Source: Phreatobacter oligotrophus
Lineage (GTDB): Bacteria > Pseudomonadota > Alphaproteobacteria > Rhizobiales > Phreatobacteraceae
Assembly (NCBI RefSeq): GCF_003046185.1
Contig: NZ_PZZL01000007.1
Coordinates: 62,001-126,000, forward strand
Length of the DNA: 64,000 nucleotides
Reading direction: 5' to 3'
Every line of letters begins with the position of its first letter. Position 1 is the first letter of the stretch. The position numbers were made by a program, and so were the translations under genes. This document shows, in pieces, positions 28,325-38,148 of this stretch. The notes beneath the pieces were generated by a model. The model ran no database searches. It was given only the letters and a program-made list of their open reading frames with translations, and had not been told where the DNA came from.

Positions 28325-29299
28325 TTAGCCGAGCATCCGCATCGGCTCCGCGAAATAGCGGAAGCCGTCGCCGGCTTTTGCCACGTGGCCGAAGCCGGGC
28401 CAGGGGAAGTGATAGGACATCACCGGCAGTTGCTTCTCGGCGAGCATGGTGAGGAGCCGCACCCGTGTCTGAGCCGACTGCTTCGGATCGCTGTCATAGG
28501 CGAATTCCATCAGCGGCCGCTCCAGCAGCAGCACCTGGTGATGGGTCAGGTCGCCCATGAAGCAGAACTGCTTGCCGCCTGAGGCGATCATGAAGACCGT
28601 GTGCCCGACGGTGTGACCGGGGGCGGCGATCGCCTGGACTCCCGGCAGGAACTCCTGCTGGTCGCGGAAGAACTTGATGCGGTCGCGGACCGGCAGCAGG
28701 TTCTTGCGGGCGTGCTCGACGAAGGCCTTGAGCGGCGTGCCGAGTTTTCCCTCGTCGGTCCAGAAATCGAAATCCGCTTGCGCAAGCCAGACCTCCGCAT
28801 TGGGAAAGAGCGGCTTGCCATCAGCGCCGACGATGCCCCCGACATGGTCGATGTGGGCGTGCGAACAGCAGATCGCGTCGATGTCGGCCGGGCGTATCCC
28901 CGCTTCCTCCAGCGACTTGGTCAGGCGGCCCGTTGTCGGGCCGAAGGCTTGCGATGTGCCCATGCCGGTATCGAACAGGACCAGCCGTTCGCCGAAATTC
29001 ACGACCGGGATGTTCTGCTCGAGGGTGACGCTCGCGGGATCGAGAAAGTTGCGGGACAGCATCCCGCGGATCTCCTCCTTTGACACGCCGAGAAACGTCT
29101 CGCCCGGATCGCCGAGTGGCAACGGGCCATCGGAGACGACGGTTACCTGAGCCTCGCCGAAGGGGAAGCGATAGTAGTAGGGCGCCTGGCCAGTGGCCTT
29201 GGGTGCACGGGCGAGTGCCAGTCCCTGCGGCAAGGTGAGCGCGGCGCCAAGGCCGAGACCAAGGGACAGCGTATCGCGTCTGGAGTGGAGACCAGCCAT
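28325..29299 (-). CDS. Secreted MBL-fold metallo-hydrolase
   Basis: 324 residues with a Tat-type signal (HSRRDTLSLGLGLGAALTLP). The metallo-beta-lactamase fold is shown by VLFDTGMG (around residue 115), the metal motif CSHAHIDHVGGI (around 150), GHTVGHTVF (around 225) and FMGDLTHH (around 245), so both metal sites can be formed. The family includes lactonases and arylsulfatases; the substrate is unknown. Two ATGs lie next to each other; the second (29299) is five bases from GGGAGG and is the better start, whereas the open frame further upstream lacks a ribosome site. Confidence 0.88.
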   Translation of the reverse strand: MAGLHSRRDTLSLGLGLGAALTLPQGLALARAPKATGQAPYYYRFPFGEAQVTVVSDGPLPLGDPGETFLGVSKEEIRGMLSRNFLDPASVTLEQNIPVVNFGERLVLFDTGMGTSQAFGPTTGRLTKSLEEAGIRPADIDAICCSHAHIDHVGGIVGADGKPLFPNAEVWLAQADFDFWTDEGKLGTPLKAFVEHARKNLLPVRDRIKFFRDQQEFLPGVQAIAAPGHTVGHTVFMIASGGKQFCFMGDLTHHQVLLLERPLMEFAYDSDPKQSAQTRVRLLTMLAEKQLPVMSYHFPWPGFGHVAKAGDGFRYFAEPMRMLG

Positions 29300-29469
29300 C
29301 ATATCCTCCCGTCGTTCATGTCGTGGGCTACCGGCATCGCCGGAGCCGCCACATTGTGCGAAGGGCTGTCTGGTCTTGGCAATCGCGCGTCTGGCGACCC
29401 CTGCTCTGATGATCGACGGATGGCGACATCCGCGAAATCGCCATGATCGGCGAGACGCGGGAGCCACCC

Positions 29470-30135
29470 TCACCCGTTCAGCGCCTGCCCCGGCCAGCCG
29501 TCGGCGGCGATCTTGGAGGCGGCGATGACCGCCTGGGTGCGGCTGTCGACGCCGAGCTTGGTCAGGATCGCCGAGACATGGGCCTTCACCGTCGCCTCGG
29601 AGACGGAGAGTTCATAGGCGATCTGCTTGTTGAGCAGTCCCTCCGACAGCATCATCAGCACCCGCACCTGCTGCGGCGTCAGGCTGGCGAGCCGCGCGGC
29701 AAGCTTGGCGCTCTCCGAATCCCGGCTCTGCGACAGGTCGATGTCCGGCGGCACGTAGCTGCCGCCGTCGAGCACGACCTGGATGGCCTGGCGCATCTCG
29801 TCGATGCCGAGCGTCTTGCGGATGAAGCCCGAGGCGCCGAACTCGAAGCAGCGGCGGATGACGTCCGGGTCCTCGGTGGCCGAGACGATCACCACCGGCA
29901 CGCCCGGATGCTGGGCGCGCAGATACATCAGGCCGGAGAAGCCCTTCACGCCCGGCATGGCCAGATCGAGCAGCACGAGGTCGACCTCCGGGTCGGCCCC
30001 CACGATCTCCGACATGGTGGCAAAGCTGCCAGCCTCGGCGATGGTCATGGCATGCGGCAGGCCAGAGACCGCTTCGCGCAAGGCGCCGCGGAACAGCGGA
30101 TGATCGTCGGCGATGACGATCCGATAGGTAGCCAT
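29470..30135 (-). CDS. NarL/LuxR-type two-component response regulator (orphan)
   Basis: 221 residues. Receiver domain (residues 4-120) with the acidic pair in IADDHP, the phospho-acceptor in VLLDLAMPGVKG (around residue 56) and the conserved lysine in FIRKTLG. LuxR-type helix-turn-helix at the C-terminus (TPQQVRVLMMLSEGLLNKQI, then AYELSVSEATVKAHVSAIL). A GTG four codons upstream is also possible, without a better ribosome site. No histidine kinase gene is adjacent, so its partner and targets are unknown. Confidence 0.9.
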   Translation of the reverse strand: MATYRIVIADDHPLFRGALREAVSGLPHAMTIAEAGSFATMSEIVGADPEVDLVLLDLAMPGVKGFSGLMYLRAQHPGVPVVIVSATEDPDVIRRCFEFGASGFIRKTLGIDEMRQAIQVVLDGGSYVPPDIDLSQSRDSESAKLAARLASLTPQQVRVLMMLSEGLLNKQIAYELSVSEATVKAHVSAILTKLGVDSRTQAVIAASKIAADGWPGQALNG

Positions 30136-30445
30136 TGCGGTGTCCACGCCCCGCCCCCGTTTCCTCTGTCGTCGGCATTCTATCGCGCCGATCGGGCGAA
30201 TTGTCGCGCCTTGGAGGGCTCAAGACAAGGCCGCGCGGGTCGATTGCCTGAAAATCACTTGCCCGGGCGCCGAAAGTCGCAAGCAGCCCTCGGCCAAAGG
30301 GGGGAGGTTCGATGGTGGCGCGAAAAACCTGCGCGCGGCCCACCGTGGCGATTGACAGCCGGGACACCCGGCGTTCTGCTGGATGTCTTGCAAGGCCGGA
30401 CGTGTGGGGGGCGCGGTCGGACGACGGGATCGAGCGAGGTTGTTC
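30136..30445. other. Non-coding gap between divergent response regulator and protease genes
   Basis: About 310 bases without a convincing gene. It must contain both divergent promoters. The only structure seen is a short perfect hairpin GCCGGG-ACA-CCCGGC at 30358-30372 with no T-tract. Confidence 0.6.
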
Positions 30446-31303
30446 ATGACGATGGCTTCCATGGCGAAGAGGTTCATGACACGACGCGGCGACGGGCCGG
30501 TGGCCCCGCGGCGCCTCGCGGCAGCGGCTCTCACGGCCGCCCTCCTCCTGCCGCTCACCGGCCTCGGCGAGGCCCAGGCGGTGATGCGCGGCGAGCCCGC
30601 CCGCGATCCCAACGGTACCCGCCGCTCAACCGTCCTCATCGAGACGCCCGAGGGCATCTGCACCGGCGCCATTGTCGGGCCCGACCTCGTGCTCACCGCC
30701 GCCCATTGCGTCTCGGCGCGCGGCCGCTACCGCGTCCGCTATCTCGACCGCTCCTTCCGCCGCCAGAACGTGGCGGTGACGCGCACCGCCGCCCATCCGG
30801 GCTTCGACCCCAACCACGGCTTCGCCTCGGACGATGTCGGCCTGATCCAGGTCGCCCGTCCCTTCGGCTCGGACACCCGGCCGGCCGGGCTGCCCTCGGG
30901 CTCCTGGGGCGTCGGCTGGTTTGGCAGCGGCTCCGGCGAGGAACTGCTCATCGCCGGCTTCGGCTCGACCGAGCGCTCGCGCGCCCGCGACGGCGTGCTG
31001 CGCGAGGCGCTGATGCGCACCGCCAGCCCCAGCGTGCCCGGGCGCGGCTTCGCCGGCCTCACCGGCGAGGACGCCCAGCAGCGTCCCGGCATGTGCGTCG
31101 GCGATTCCGGCGGGCCGGTCTATCGCCGTTCCGGCCGCGGGTTCCTGGTGGTCGGTGTGCTCAAGGGCGGCACCACCGATCCCGGACGGGAGTGCACCTC
31201 CTCGCCGGTCTATGTGCCGCTGCGCGACTATGTCGCCTGGATCCGCCAGACGGCGGCCGGCTGGAACGCCCCGCTCGGCACGCCGGTCGAGATGCGGCAG
31301 TGA
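30446..31303 (+). CDS. Secreted trypsin-like (S1) serine protease
   Basis: 285 residues with an N-terminal signal segment (RRLAAAALTAALLLPLTGLG, residues about 23-42). The catalytic triad is visible: histidine in LTAAHCV (around residue 91), aspartate in ASDDVGLIQV (around 130) and serine in CVGDSGGPVY (around 220). Cysteines flank the His and Ser motifs, consistent with disulphide bonds in the periplasm or outside. The ATG at 30446 has a GCGAGG ribosome site; in-frame ATGs at 30452, 30461 and 30476 are alternatives. Divergent from the response regulator. Confidence 0.88.
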   Translation: MTMASMAKRFMTRRGDGPVAPRRLAAAALTAALLLPLTGLGEAQAVMRGEPARDPNGTRRSTVLIETPEGICTGAIVGPDLVLTAAHCVSARGRYRVRYLDRSFRRQNVAVTRTAAHPGFDPNHGFASDDVGLIQVARPFGSDTRPAGLPSGSWGVGWFGSGSGEELLIAGFGSTERSRARDGVLREALMRTASPSVPGRGFAGLTGEDAQQRPGMCVGDSGGPVYRRSGRGFLVVGVLKGGTTDPGRECTSSPVYVPLRDYVAWIRQTAAGWNAPLGTPVEMRQ

Positions 31304-31316
31304 CGCGGACGGCGGC

Positions 31317-33365
31317 TCAGGCCGCCGTCGCCAGCCCCCGCTTCACCAGCAGGGCTTCCGGATCGGGCTCGCGGCCACGGAAGGCCACATAGGCCTCCAT
31401 GGGGTCGCGGCTGTTGCCGGCCGAATAGACGAAGGCGCCGAGCCGCTGGGCGAGCTTCGGATCGAAGGGATCGCCCGTCTCCTCGAAGGCGGCGAAGCCG
31501 TCGGCGTCCAGCACCTCCGACCACATGTAGCTGTAATAGCCGGCCGAATAGCCGTCGCCCGAGAAGACATGGGCGAAATGCGGCGTGCGGTGGCGCATGA
31601 CGAGGCCGTCGGGCATGCCGATGCGCTTCAACTCGGCCGCCTCGAAGGCGATGGGGTCGATGCCGTCGGCGTCCGAGAGCGAGTGGAAGGCGAGGTCGAC
31701 CAGCGCCGAGGAGACATATTCGACCGTCGCGAAGCCCTGGTTGAAGGTGCGCGCGGCAATGAGCTTGTCGATGAGCGCCTGCGGCATGGCCTCGCCCGTC
31801 TCGGCATGGATGGCAAAGCGCGAGAGCACCTCCGGCCGCTCCAGCCAGTGCTCGTAGAGCTGCGAGGGGAATTCCACGAAGTCACGCGCCACCGACGTGC
31901 CGGAGAGCAGCGGATAGGTGACGTTTGACAGGAGACCGTGCAGGCCGTGGCCAAACTCGTGGAAGAGAGTCCGCGCATCGTCGAAGGAGAGCAGCGCCGG
32001 CTTTCCCTCCGGCGGCTTGGCGAAGTTCATGACGTTGACGATGATCGGCAGCACATCTCCGGAGAGCTTCTCCTGGCTGCGGAAGGCGCTCATCCAGGCG
32101 CCGGAGCGCTTGGTGGAGCGGGCATAGTAGTCGCCGAGGAAGAGACCGACCGGCGTGCCGTCGCGCAGCATCTCGTAGGCCCGCACATCCGGGTGATAGA
32201 CGGGCACGTCCTCGCGGCGGCGGAAGGTGACGCCGAAGAGCCGGGTCGCAACGTCGAAGGCGGCCTCGATCATACGGTCGAGCTGGAAGTAAGGCTTCAG
32301 CGCCGCCTCATCGATCGCATAGCGGCGCTGGCGCACCTTCTCGGCATAGTAGCGCCAGTCCCAGGGCTGGATAGGCTCGTTCATGCCCTCCTCGCGCGCG
32401 ACCTCGGCCAGCGCCAGCCGCTCTTCGCCGGCCCGCACCACGGCGCGGCTCCAGACCTTCTCAAGAAGAGCGCGGACGGCCTCAGGCGTCTTCGCCATGG
32501 TCTCGTCGAGCTTGAACGCGGCGAAGGTCGGATAGCCCAGCAGCTTCGCGCGCTCGACGCGCAGCTTGATGGTCTCGGCGACGATGGCGGTGTTGTCGCT
32601 CTCACCGCCCATCTCGCCGCGCTTCACCCAGGCCTTGAAGATGGTCTCGCGCAGGTCGCGGCGGGGGGAGAGGGTCAGGAAGGGCTCGACCATGGAACGG
32701 CCGAGCGTCATCACATAGCCCTCACGGCCGCGATCCTTTGCGGCCTGCGCGAGCGCATTCTTCAGGAAATCAGGAAGCCCGGTGACATCGGCCTCGGCGA
32801 GATCGAGCGTCCAGGTGGATTCGTCCTTGAGCACGTTCTGCGAGAAGGCGGTGCCCAGCGTCGCGAGCCGCTCGGTGATGCGGCGCATCTCCACCTTGCC
32901 GGCCTCATCGAGCGCCGCGCCGCCGCGCACGAAGTTCTTGTAGGTCTTCTCCAGCACCCGCTTCTGCTCGCCGGTGAGGGTGAGGCTGTCCCGCTGGTCG
33001 TACAGCGCCTTCACCCGGGCGAAGAGCCGGTGGTCGAGGGTGATGGCGTTGCCATGCTGGGCGAGGACCGGCGCCATCTCGCGCTGGATCGCCTGGATGG
33101 CATCAGTCGCATCCGAGCCCGCAAGGTTGAAGAACACGCCGCAGAGCCGGTCGAGCGCATGGCCGCTCGTCTCCAGCGCGTCGATCGTGTTGGCGAAGGT
33201 CGGCGTCTCAGAATTGGCGGTGATGGCATCGATCTCGGCACGCTGGTCCGCCAGCGCCCGCTCGAAGGCGGGGCGGTAGTCCTCGATGCGGATGTCGCCG
33301 AAGGGCGCGATGCCGAAGGGGGTGGTCCAGGGGCGGAAGAAGGGATTGTCGGTGGTCTGGGTCAT
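31317..33365 (-). CDS. dcp: Peptidyl-dipeptidase Dcp (M3 family metallopeptidase)
   Basis: 682-residue thimet-type zinc peptidase that removes C-terminal dipeptides. The N-terminal part (PFGIAPFGDIRIEDYRPAFE, residues 16-35, then NTIDALETSG) resembles E. coli Dcp more than OpdA. The zinc site is LFHEFGHGLHGLLS around residue 465, with the third ligand in a downstream ESEW-type region replaced by FVEFPSQLYEHW, which is normal for the family. ATG 33365 starts the conserved protein; the frame upstream translates repeat DNA. No signal peptide, so cytosolic. Confidence 0.93.
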   Translation of the reverse strand: MTQTTDNPFFRPWTTPFGIAPFGDIRIEDYRPAFERALADQRAEIDAITANSETPTFANTIDALETSGHALDRLCGVFFNLAGSDATDAIQAIQREMAPVLAQHGNAITLDHRLFARVKALYDQRDSLTLTGEQKRVLEKTYKNFVRGGAALDEAGKVEMRRITERLATLGTAFSQNVLKDESTWTLDLAEADVTGLPDFLKNALAQAAKDRGREGYVMTLGRSMVEPFLTLSPRRDLRETIFKAWVKRGEMGGESDNTAIVAETIKLRVERAKLLGYPTFAAFKLDETMAKTPEAVRALLEKVWSRAVVRAGEERLALAEVAREEGMNEPIQPWDWRYYAEKVRQRRYAIDEAALKPYFQLDRMIEAAFDVATRLFGVTFRRREDVPVYHPDVRAYEMLRDGTPVGLFLGDYYARSTKRSGAWMSAFRSQEKLSGDVLPIIVNVMNFAKPPEGKPALLSFDDARTLFHEFGHGLHGLLSNVTYPLLSGTSVARDFVEFPSQLYEHWLERPEVLSRFAIHAETGEAMPQALIDKLIAARTFNQGFATVEYVSSALVDLAFHSLSDADGIDPIAFEAAELKRIGMPDGLVMRHRTPHFAHVFSGDGYSAGYYSYMWSEVLDADGFAAFEETGDPFDPKLAQRLGAFVYSAGNSRDPMEAYVAFRGREPDPEALLVKRGLATAA

Positions 33366-33459
33366 GCAGCCAATGTGGCGGGCGGAGGCGGGGCCGGCAA
33401 GGGTGGGGTGACGGCGATGCGATCCTCGTCGCAGCTCATCTCCAGAAGGCACAACCTGT

Positions 33460-33551
33460 CCGTCATGCCCGGGCTTGTCCCGGGCATCCACGAATTCTGA
33501 CAGGCAGTGGTCAAGTCGTGGATGCCCGCCACAAGGGCGGGCATGACGCGG
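33460..33551. repeat. Palindromic GTCATGCCCGG repeat pair
   Basis: Arms at 33460-33498 and 33512-33551, inverted to each other. Arm 2 has the inner stem GCCCGCC-ACAAG-GGCGGGC, a paired variant of the standard stem. It lies between the dcp start and the hydantoinase stop on the minus strand. Confidence 0.88.
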
Positions 33552-33587
33552 CAAGGGGGCGCTTGTCAGGCGAGCCGTGGAGCCCCC

Positions 33588-35069
33588 TCACAGCACCTCG
33601 GCGCCGAAGTTGCGCTTGGGGTCCATGTCCGCCGTCAGCTTGCCCGTGGGCTCGGCTGCCCAGCCACCGGTGCGCTTCAGCCAGCGGCCCTCGCCAGGCT
33701 TGCCGGCGAGCGTGCCGCCGGAGACCACCTCGCGGCCGCGCACCAGCACCGTCTCTGGCCAACCCGTCACGCTGCGGCCGGCAAAGGGCGTGTAGCCGGT
33801 GAGGTCGTGCATCAGTTCGTCGGTGATGGTGACCTGCTTCTTCGGATCCCAGATCGCGATGTCGGCGTCATAGCCCGGCGCGATCTGGCCCTTGCCCGGA
33901 AGATTGTAGATCGAGGCGGGCTGCGTCGCGGTCAGCGACACGAAGGCGTCGAGCCCGCGGCCCGCAAATTCCGGCCGGCCTTTCGACACCATCGCGTCGA
34001 AGAGCAGCGGCAGGCGCACCTCAAGGCCCGGCAGGCCATTGGCAATGGTCTTAAAATTGGCGTTCGGCCCGGCCGAAAGCTTGCCGGTCTCATCGAAGCG
34101 ATAGGGGGCGTGGTCGGAGGTGACGGTCTGCAGGTCGCCGAGGGCAAGCGCCTGCCACAGCGCGTCCTGGTCCTCGGCCTCGCGCGGCGGCGGCGAGCAC
34201 ATCCACTTCGCGCCCTCCATGCCCGGCTTGTCGAGGTCGTGCTTGGTCATGAAGAGATATTGCGGGCAGGTCTCGGCGAAGACCTTCAGCCCCTGGGCCC
34301 GCGCGTCGCGCACCACCTGGGCGCCCTCCGCCGTCGAGACGTGGAAGATCATGATCGGCTGGTCGATCAGCGCCGAGAGCGCGATGAGCCGGGTGAAGGC
34401 CTCGGCCTCCGAGCCGCGCGGATGGCTGATGGCGTGGTACTTCGGCGCCACATAGCCCTTCTTGACGAGGCGCTTGCCCATCCACGAGATCATGCCGTGG
34501 TTCTCGGCATGGACGCAGACCATGGCCCGGTTCTCGCGGGCGGTGAGCAGCACGTCGAGCAGCGGCTCGTCATCGACCTTGATGAGGTCGTAGGTCATGA
34601 AGATCTTCACGGAGGCGTGGCCCTCGCGGATCAGCTCGGGCAGGTCCTTGGTGATGGTCTTCTCGTCGGGATTGGCGACGATGAGGTGGAAGGCGTAGTC
34701 GATCAGCGCGCCGCGCTCGGCCAGCACGCTGTAGTCGTCGACGACCTTGCGCAGGTCCTTGCCGCGATGCTGCGCGGCAAAGGAAATCACCGTCGTATTG
34801 CCGCCGAAGGCCGCCGAGGTCGTGGCGCTCTCGAACGTATCGGCGTTGAGCAACCCGCCCGCCGAGACCTGCTCGATATGGGTATGGCTATCGATGCCGC
34901 CGGGGAGCACCAGCTTGCCCGTGGCATCGATCGTGCGCGCGCCCTCACCCAGGCCGAGGCCAACGGCGGCCACCTTGCCGTCGCGGATGCCGACATCGGC
35001 GGTGAAGCTTCCGGTGGCGGTTCCCACCGTGCCGCCGCGGATGACGAGGTCGAAGGGCGAGGCAGGCAT
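33588..35069 (-). CDS. hydA: Dihydropyrimidinase / D-hydantoinase
   Basis: 493-residue cyclic amidohydrolase that opens dihydropyrimidine or 5-substituted hydantoin rings to N-carbamoyl amino acids. All expected metal ligands can be placed: DSHTHIEQ (two His, around residue 60), the carboxylated lysine in ASVKIFMTYD (around 150), VHAENHG (around 185), IFHVSTAEG (around 240) and TSDHAPY (around 320). A GGAG ribosome site precedes the ATG. Divergent from the racemase-like gene over a 71-base gap, which suggests shared control. A carbamoylase is not found in the window. Confidence 0.92.
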   Translation of the reverse strand: MPASPFDLVIRGGTVGTATGSFTADVGIRDGKVAAVGLGLGEGARTIDATGKLVLPGGIDSHTHIEQVSAGGLLNADTFESATTSAAFGGNTTVISFAAQHRGKDLRKVVDDYSVLAERGALIDYAFHLIVANPDEKTITKDLPELIREGHASVKIFMTYDLIKVDDEPLLDVLLTARENRAMVCVHAENHGMISWMGKRLVKKGYVAPKYHAISHPRGSEAEAFTRLIALSALIDQPIMIFHVSTAEGAQVVRDARAQGLKVFAETCPQYLFMTKHDLDKPGMEGAKWMCSPPPREAEDQDALWQALALGDLQTVTSDHAPYRFDETGKLSAGPNANFKTIANGLPGLEVRLPLLFDAMVSKGRPEFAGRGLDAFVSLTATQPASIYNLPGKGQIAPGYDADIAIWDPKKQVTITDELMHDLTGYTPFAGRSVTGWPETVLVRGREVVSGGTLAGKPGEGRWLKRTGGWAAEPTGKLTADMDPKRNFGAEVL

Positions 35070-35140
35070 GTCGTGCTCCGGCTGGACGCAGGGGTATGGA
35101 GGCCCGACAATAGACCGAGCTTCACCCGCGACGGTACCTC

Positions 35141-35800
35141 ATGGCACGCAGACCCCGTATCCTCGTCATCAATCCCAATTCCAACGAGGCCGTCACCGAG
35201 GGCCTGCGCCAGGCGGTGAAGCCCCTCACCTATGCCGACGGGCCGGAGATCGTCTGCGAGACCCTGACCGAGGGCCCGTTCGGTGTCGAGACGCAGGAAC
35301 ATGTGGAAAGCGTCACGCTGCCGCTGCGCCGCAAGGTGGAGGCGACCAACGACGCCGACGCCTTCATCATCGCCTGCTATTCCGACCCCGGCCTCTTCGT
35401 CGCCCGCGAGGGGACGAGCCGCCCCGTTTTCGGCATCGCCGAATGCGGCGTGCTCACTGCCCTGGCCCGCGCCGACCGCTTCGGCGTCATCGCCATCAAG
35501 TCGCGCTCCATTCCCCGCCACATCCGCTATCTGCGCCAGATGGGCCTGATGGAGCGCCTCGCCGGCGAACGGCCGCTGGAAATGTCGGTGGCCGAGACCG
35601 CCTCGGGCGAGGGCACGCTCGCCCGCATGATCACCGTCGGCCGCGAGCTCAAGGAATTGGACGGCGCCGGCGCCATCGTCATGGGCTGCGCCGGCATGGC
35701 GCGGCACCGGAAGCCCCTGGAGGATGCGCTGGGAATTCCCGTGATCGACCCGACGCAGGCCGCGGTCACCATGGCCATCGGCACGCTCGCGGTGGGGTGA
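35141..35800 (+). CDS. Asp/Glu/hydantoin racemase family protein
   Basis: 219 residues. The N-terminus RILVINPNSNEAVTEGLRQA is typical of hydantoin racemases. The two active-site cysteines of the superfamily are present in FIIACYSDPG (around residue 80) and IVMGCAGMARH (around 185). Next to hydantoinase, the likely role is racemisation of hydantoins or of a related ureido acid (allantoin-type substrates also occur in this family). A GGTACC-rich leader gives only a weak ribosome site. Confidence 0.88.
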   Translation: MARRPRILVINPNSNEAVTEGLRQAVKPLTYADGPEIVCETLTEGPFGVETQEHVESVTLPLRRKVEATNDADAFIIACYSDPGLFVAREGTSRPVFGIAECGVLTALARADRFGVIAIKSRSIPRHIRYLRQMGLMERLAGERPLEMSVAETASGEGTLARMITVGRELKELDGAGAIVMGCAGMARHRKPLEDALGIPVIDPTQAAVTMAIGTLAVG

Positions 35801-35863
35801 GTCCGCGAGGGCGCGACAGCACCCGCTATTGACGGCGGACTCGCCACACACGAGTCTGCCGCC

Positions 35864-36958
35864 ATGCTGACCTACATCATCCGGCGCATCCTGCTGATGG
35901 TGCCGACCATCCTCGGCATCATGCTGATCTCCTTCCTGGTGGTGCAGTTCGCCCCCGGCGGGCCGGTGGAGCGCGTCATCGCCCAGCTCACCGGCAACGA
36001 TGTCTCGGCGACGCAGCGCGTCTCCGGCGGCGGAGCGGATGCCGCCCAGGCCGGCGCGGTGGAGGCGGCCAACTCGTCCTATCGCGGCGCGCAAGGGCTC
36101 GATCCGCAGTTCATCGCCCAGCTGGAAAAGCAGTTCGGCTTCGACAAGCCGGCGCATGAGCGCTTCCTGCTGATGATCTGGAACTATGCCCGCTTCGACT
36201 TCGGCAAGAGCTATTTCCGCGATGTCTCGGTGCTGCAGCTGATCCGCGAGAAGCTGCCGGTCTCCATCTCGCTGGGCCTGTGGCTGACGCTGCTGACCTA
36301 CCTCGTCTCCATCCCGCTCGGCATCCGCAAGGCGATGAAGGACGGCTCGCGCTTCGACGTCTGGACCTCCGCCGTCATCGTCGTCGGCTATGCAATCCCC
36401 GGCTTCCTCTTCGCCATCCTGCTCATCGTGCTGTTCGCCGGCGGCTCCTTCCTCGACTGGTTCCCCTTGCGCGGCCTGTGGTCGGACAACTGGTCGGAGA
36501 TGAGCCTCGGGCAGAAGGTCCTCGACTATCTCTGGCACCTCGCTTTGCCGATCACCGCCATGGCGCTGGGCGCCTTCGCGACGATGACCCTGCTCACGAA
36601 GAACTCGTTCCTCGACGAGATCCGCAAGCAGTACGTCATGACCGCCCGCGCCAAGGGCCTGGACGAGACCCAGGTGCTCTATGGCCACGTCTTCCGCAAC
36701 GCCATGCTGATCGTCATCGCCGGCTTCCCCGGCGCCTTCGTCCATGCCTTCTTCACGGGATCGCTGCTGATCGAGACGATCTTTTCCCTCGACGGCCTCG
36801 GCCTCCTCGGCTTCGAGAGCGTGCTCAACCGCGACTATCCCGTCGTCTTCGCCACCCTCTTCATCTTCTCGCTCGTCGGCCTGGTGGTGAACCTCATCTC
36901 CGACCTCATGTACACCTGGGTCGATCCGCGCATCGACTTCGAGGCGCGGGAGGTCTGA
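35864..36958 (+). CDS. yejB: Peptide ABC transporter permease, YejB type
   Basis: 364-residue DppB/OppB-family inner-membrane permease. The N-terminus [20 protein letters not shown] and the long periplasmic insert (residues 45-100, with [13 protein letters not shown]) match YejB of the oligopeptide/microcin C importer. The cytoplasmic coupling loop is the segment around [20 protein letters not shown] (residues 247-266). The partner permease starts 3 bases after the stop. No binding protein (YejA) is found nearby. Confidence 0.93.
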   Translation: MLTYIIRRILLMVPTILGIMLISFLVVQFAPGGPVERVIAQLTGNDVSATQRVSGGGADAAQAGAVEAANSSYRGAQGLDPQFIAQLEKQFGFDKPAHERFLLMIWNYARFDFGKSYFRDVSVLQLIREKLPVSISLGLWLTLLTYLVSIPLGIRKAMKDGSRFDVWTSAVIVVGYAIPGFLFAILLIVLFAGGSFLDWFPLRGLWSDNWSEMSLGQKVLDYLWHLALPITAMALGAFATMTLLTKNSFLDEIRKQYVMTARAKGLDETQVLYGHVFRNAMLIVIAGFPGAFVHAFFTGSLLIETIFSLDGLGLLGFESVLNRDYPVVFATLFIFSLVGLVVNLISDLMYTWVDPRIDFEAREV

Positions 36959-36961
36959 GCC

Positions 36962-38128
36962 ATGAGCGATGTCGCCCTGCGCACCTCCGAAGCGGCCCCG
37001 CCGCGACCGCGCCTGTCGCCGCTGAACCAGCGCCGCCTCGCCAATTTTCGCGCCAACAGGCGGGGGCTGTGGAGCCTGAGGATCTTCCTCGCACTCTTCA
37101 CCCTCACCCTCTTCGCCGAGTTCATCGCCAATGACCGGCCGCTCTATATCCGCCTTGAGGGCCAGTCCTTCTTCCCCGCGGTGAAGGCCTATTCCGAGCG
37201 CCAACTCGGCGGCGAGTTCGAGACGCCGGCCGACTACAAGGACCCCTTCCTGCTCGATCATTTCGCCGAGAAGGGCGCGACCGTGATCTGGCCCCTGATC
37301 CGCCACAGCTATTCCTCGACGGTGAAGGATCCCGTCACGCCCTTCCCCTCCGCCCCCACCTGGTCGCAGCGCCAGCGCCTGCCCGATTGCACGGCGGCGC
37401 TCGCCAAGCCCCGCGGCGAGCGGCCCCACGGCTCCAGCTATTGCGAGATGGGCAACTGGAACTGGCTCGGCACCGACGACCAGGGCCGCGACGTGCTCGC
37501 CCGCGTCATCTACGGCTTCCGCATCTCCGTGCTCTTCGGCCTCGCGCTGACGCTGATCTCCTCGGTGATCGGCATCGCCGCGGGCGCGGTGCAGGGCTAT
37601 TTCGGCGGCTGGACGGACCTCCTGTTCCAGCGCTTCATCGAGATCTGGACGGCGATCCCCTCGCTCTACCTGCTGCTCATCATCTCCTCGGTGCTGGCGC
37701 CGAGCTTCTTCGTCCTGCTCGGCATCCTGCTGCTCTTTTCCTGGGTGACGCTGGTGAGCGTCGTGCGCGCCGAGTTCCTGCGCGCCCGCAACTTCGAATA
37801 CGTCAATGCCGCGCGGGCACTCGGCGTCTCGTCGGGCACCATCATGCGCCGGCATCTCCTGCCCAACGCCATGGTGGCGACCATCACCTTCATGCCCTTC
37901 GTGCTCTCGGGCAGCGTGATGACGCTGACGGCTCTGGATTTCCTCGGTTTCGGCCTGCCCGTCGGCTCGCCCTCGCTCGGTGAGTTGCTGCAGCAGGGCA
38001 AGTCGAACCTGCAGGCGCCCTGGCTGGCGCTGACCGGCTTCTGCACGGTGGCGGTGATGCTCTCGCTGCTCATCTTCGTGGGCGAAGCGGTCCGCGACGC
38101 CTTCGACCCCCGCAAGACCTTCGCCTGA
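36962..38128 (+). CDS. yejE: Peptide ABC transporter permease, YejE type
   Basis: 388-residue DppC/OppC-family permease. The N-terminus SPLNQRRLANFRANRRGLWS and the insert GQSFFPAVKAYSERQLGGEF (around residue 65) are YejE hallmarks; WLGTDDQGRDVLARVIYGFR (around 165) is the standard permease motif. The coupling loop is around ARNFEYVNAARALGVSSG (residues 278-295). Followed after 20 bases by a small antitoxin-like gene rather than by yejF. Confidence 0.93.
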   Translation: MSDVALRTSEAAPPRPRLSPLNQRRLANFRANRRGLWSLRIFLALFTLTLFAEFIANDRPLYIRLEGQSFFPAVKAYSERQLGGEFETPADYKDPFLLDHFAEKGATVIWPLIRHSYSSTVKDPVTPFPSAPTWSQRQRLPDCTAALAKPRGERPHGSSYCEMGNWNWLGTDDQGRDVLARVIYGFRISVLFGLALTLISSVIGIAAGAVQGYFGGWTDLLFQRFIEIWTAIPSLYLLLIISSVLAPSFFVLLGILLLFSWVTLVSVVRAEFLRARNFEYVNAARALGVSSGTIMRRHLLPNAMVATITFMPFVLSGSVMTLTALDFLGFGLPVGSPSLGELLQQGKSNLQAPWLALTGFCTVAVMLSLLIFVGEAVRDAFDPRKTFA

Positions 38129-38148
38129 CGCTGTGGTAGGATTGGGCC

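Noticed and set aside
30136-30445. A short gene in the gap between the response regulator and the protease
   Set aside because: The open frames there have no ribosome site, no recognisable motif and overlap both divergent promoter regions.
34787-37855. A 1022-codon open frame on the minus strand across hydantoinase start, racemase and the yej permeases
   Set aside because: Composition is rich in Ala, Arg, Gly, His and Glu with no family likeness; it is the antisense shadow expected over GC-rich genes whose own frames encode recognisable proteins.
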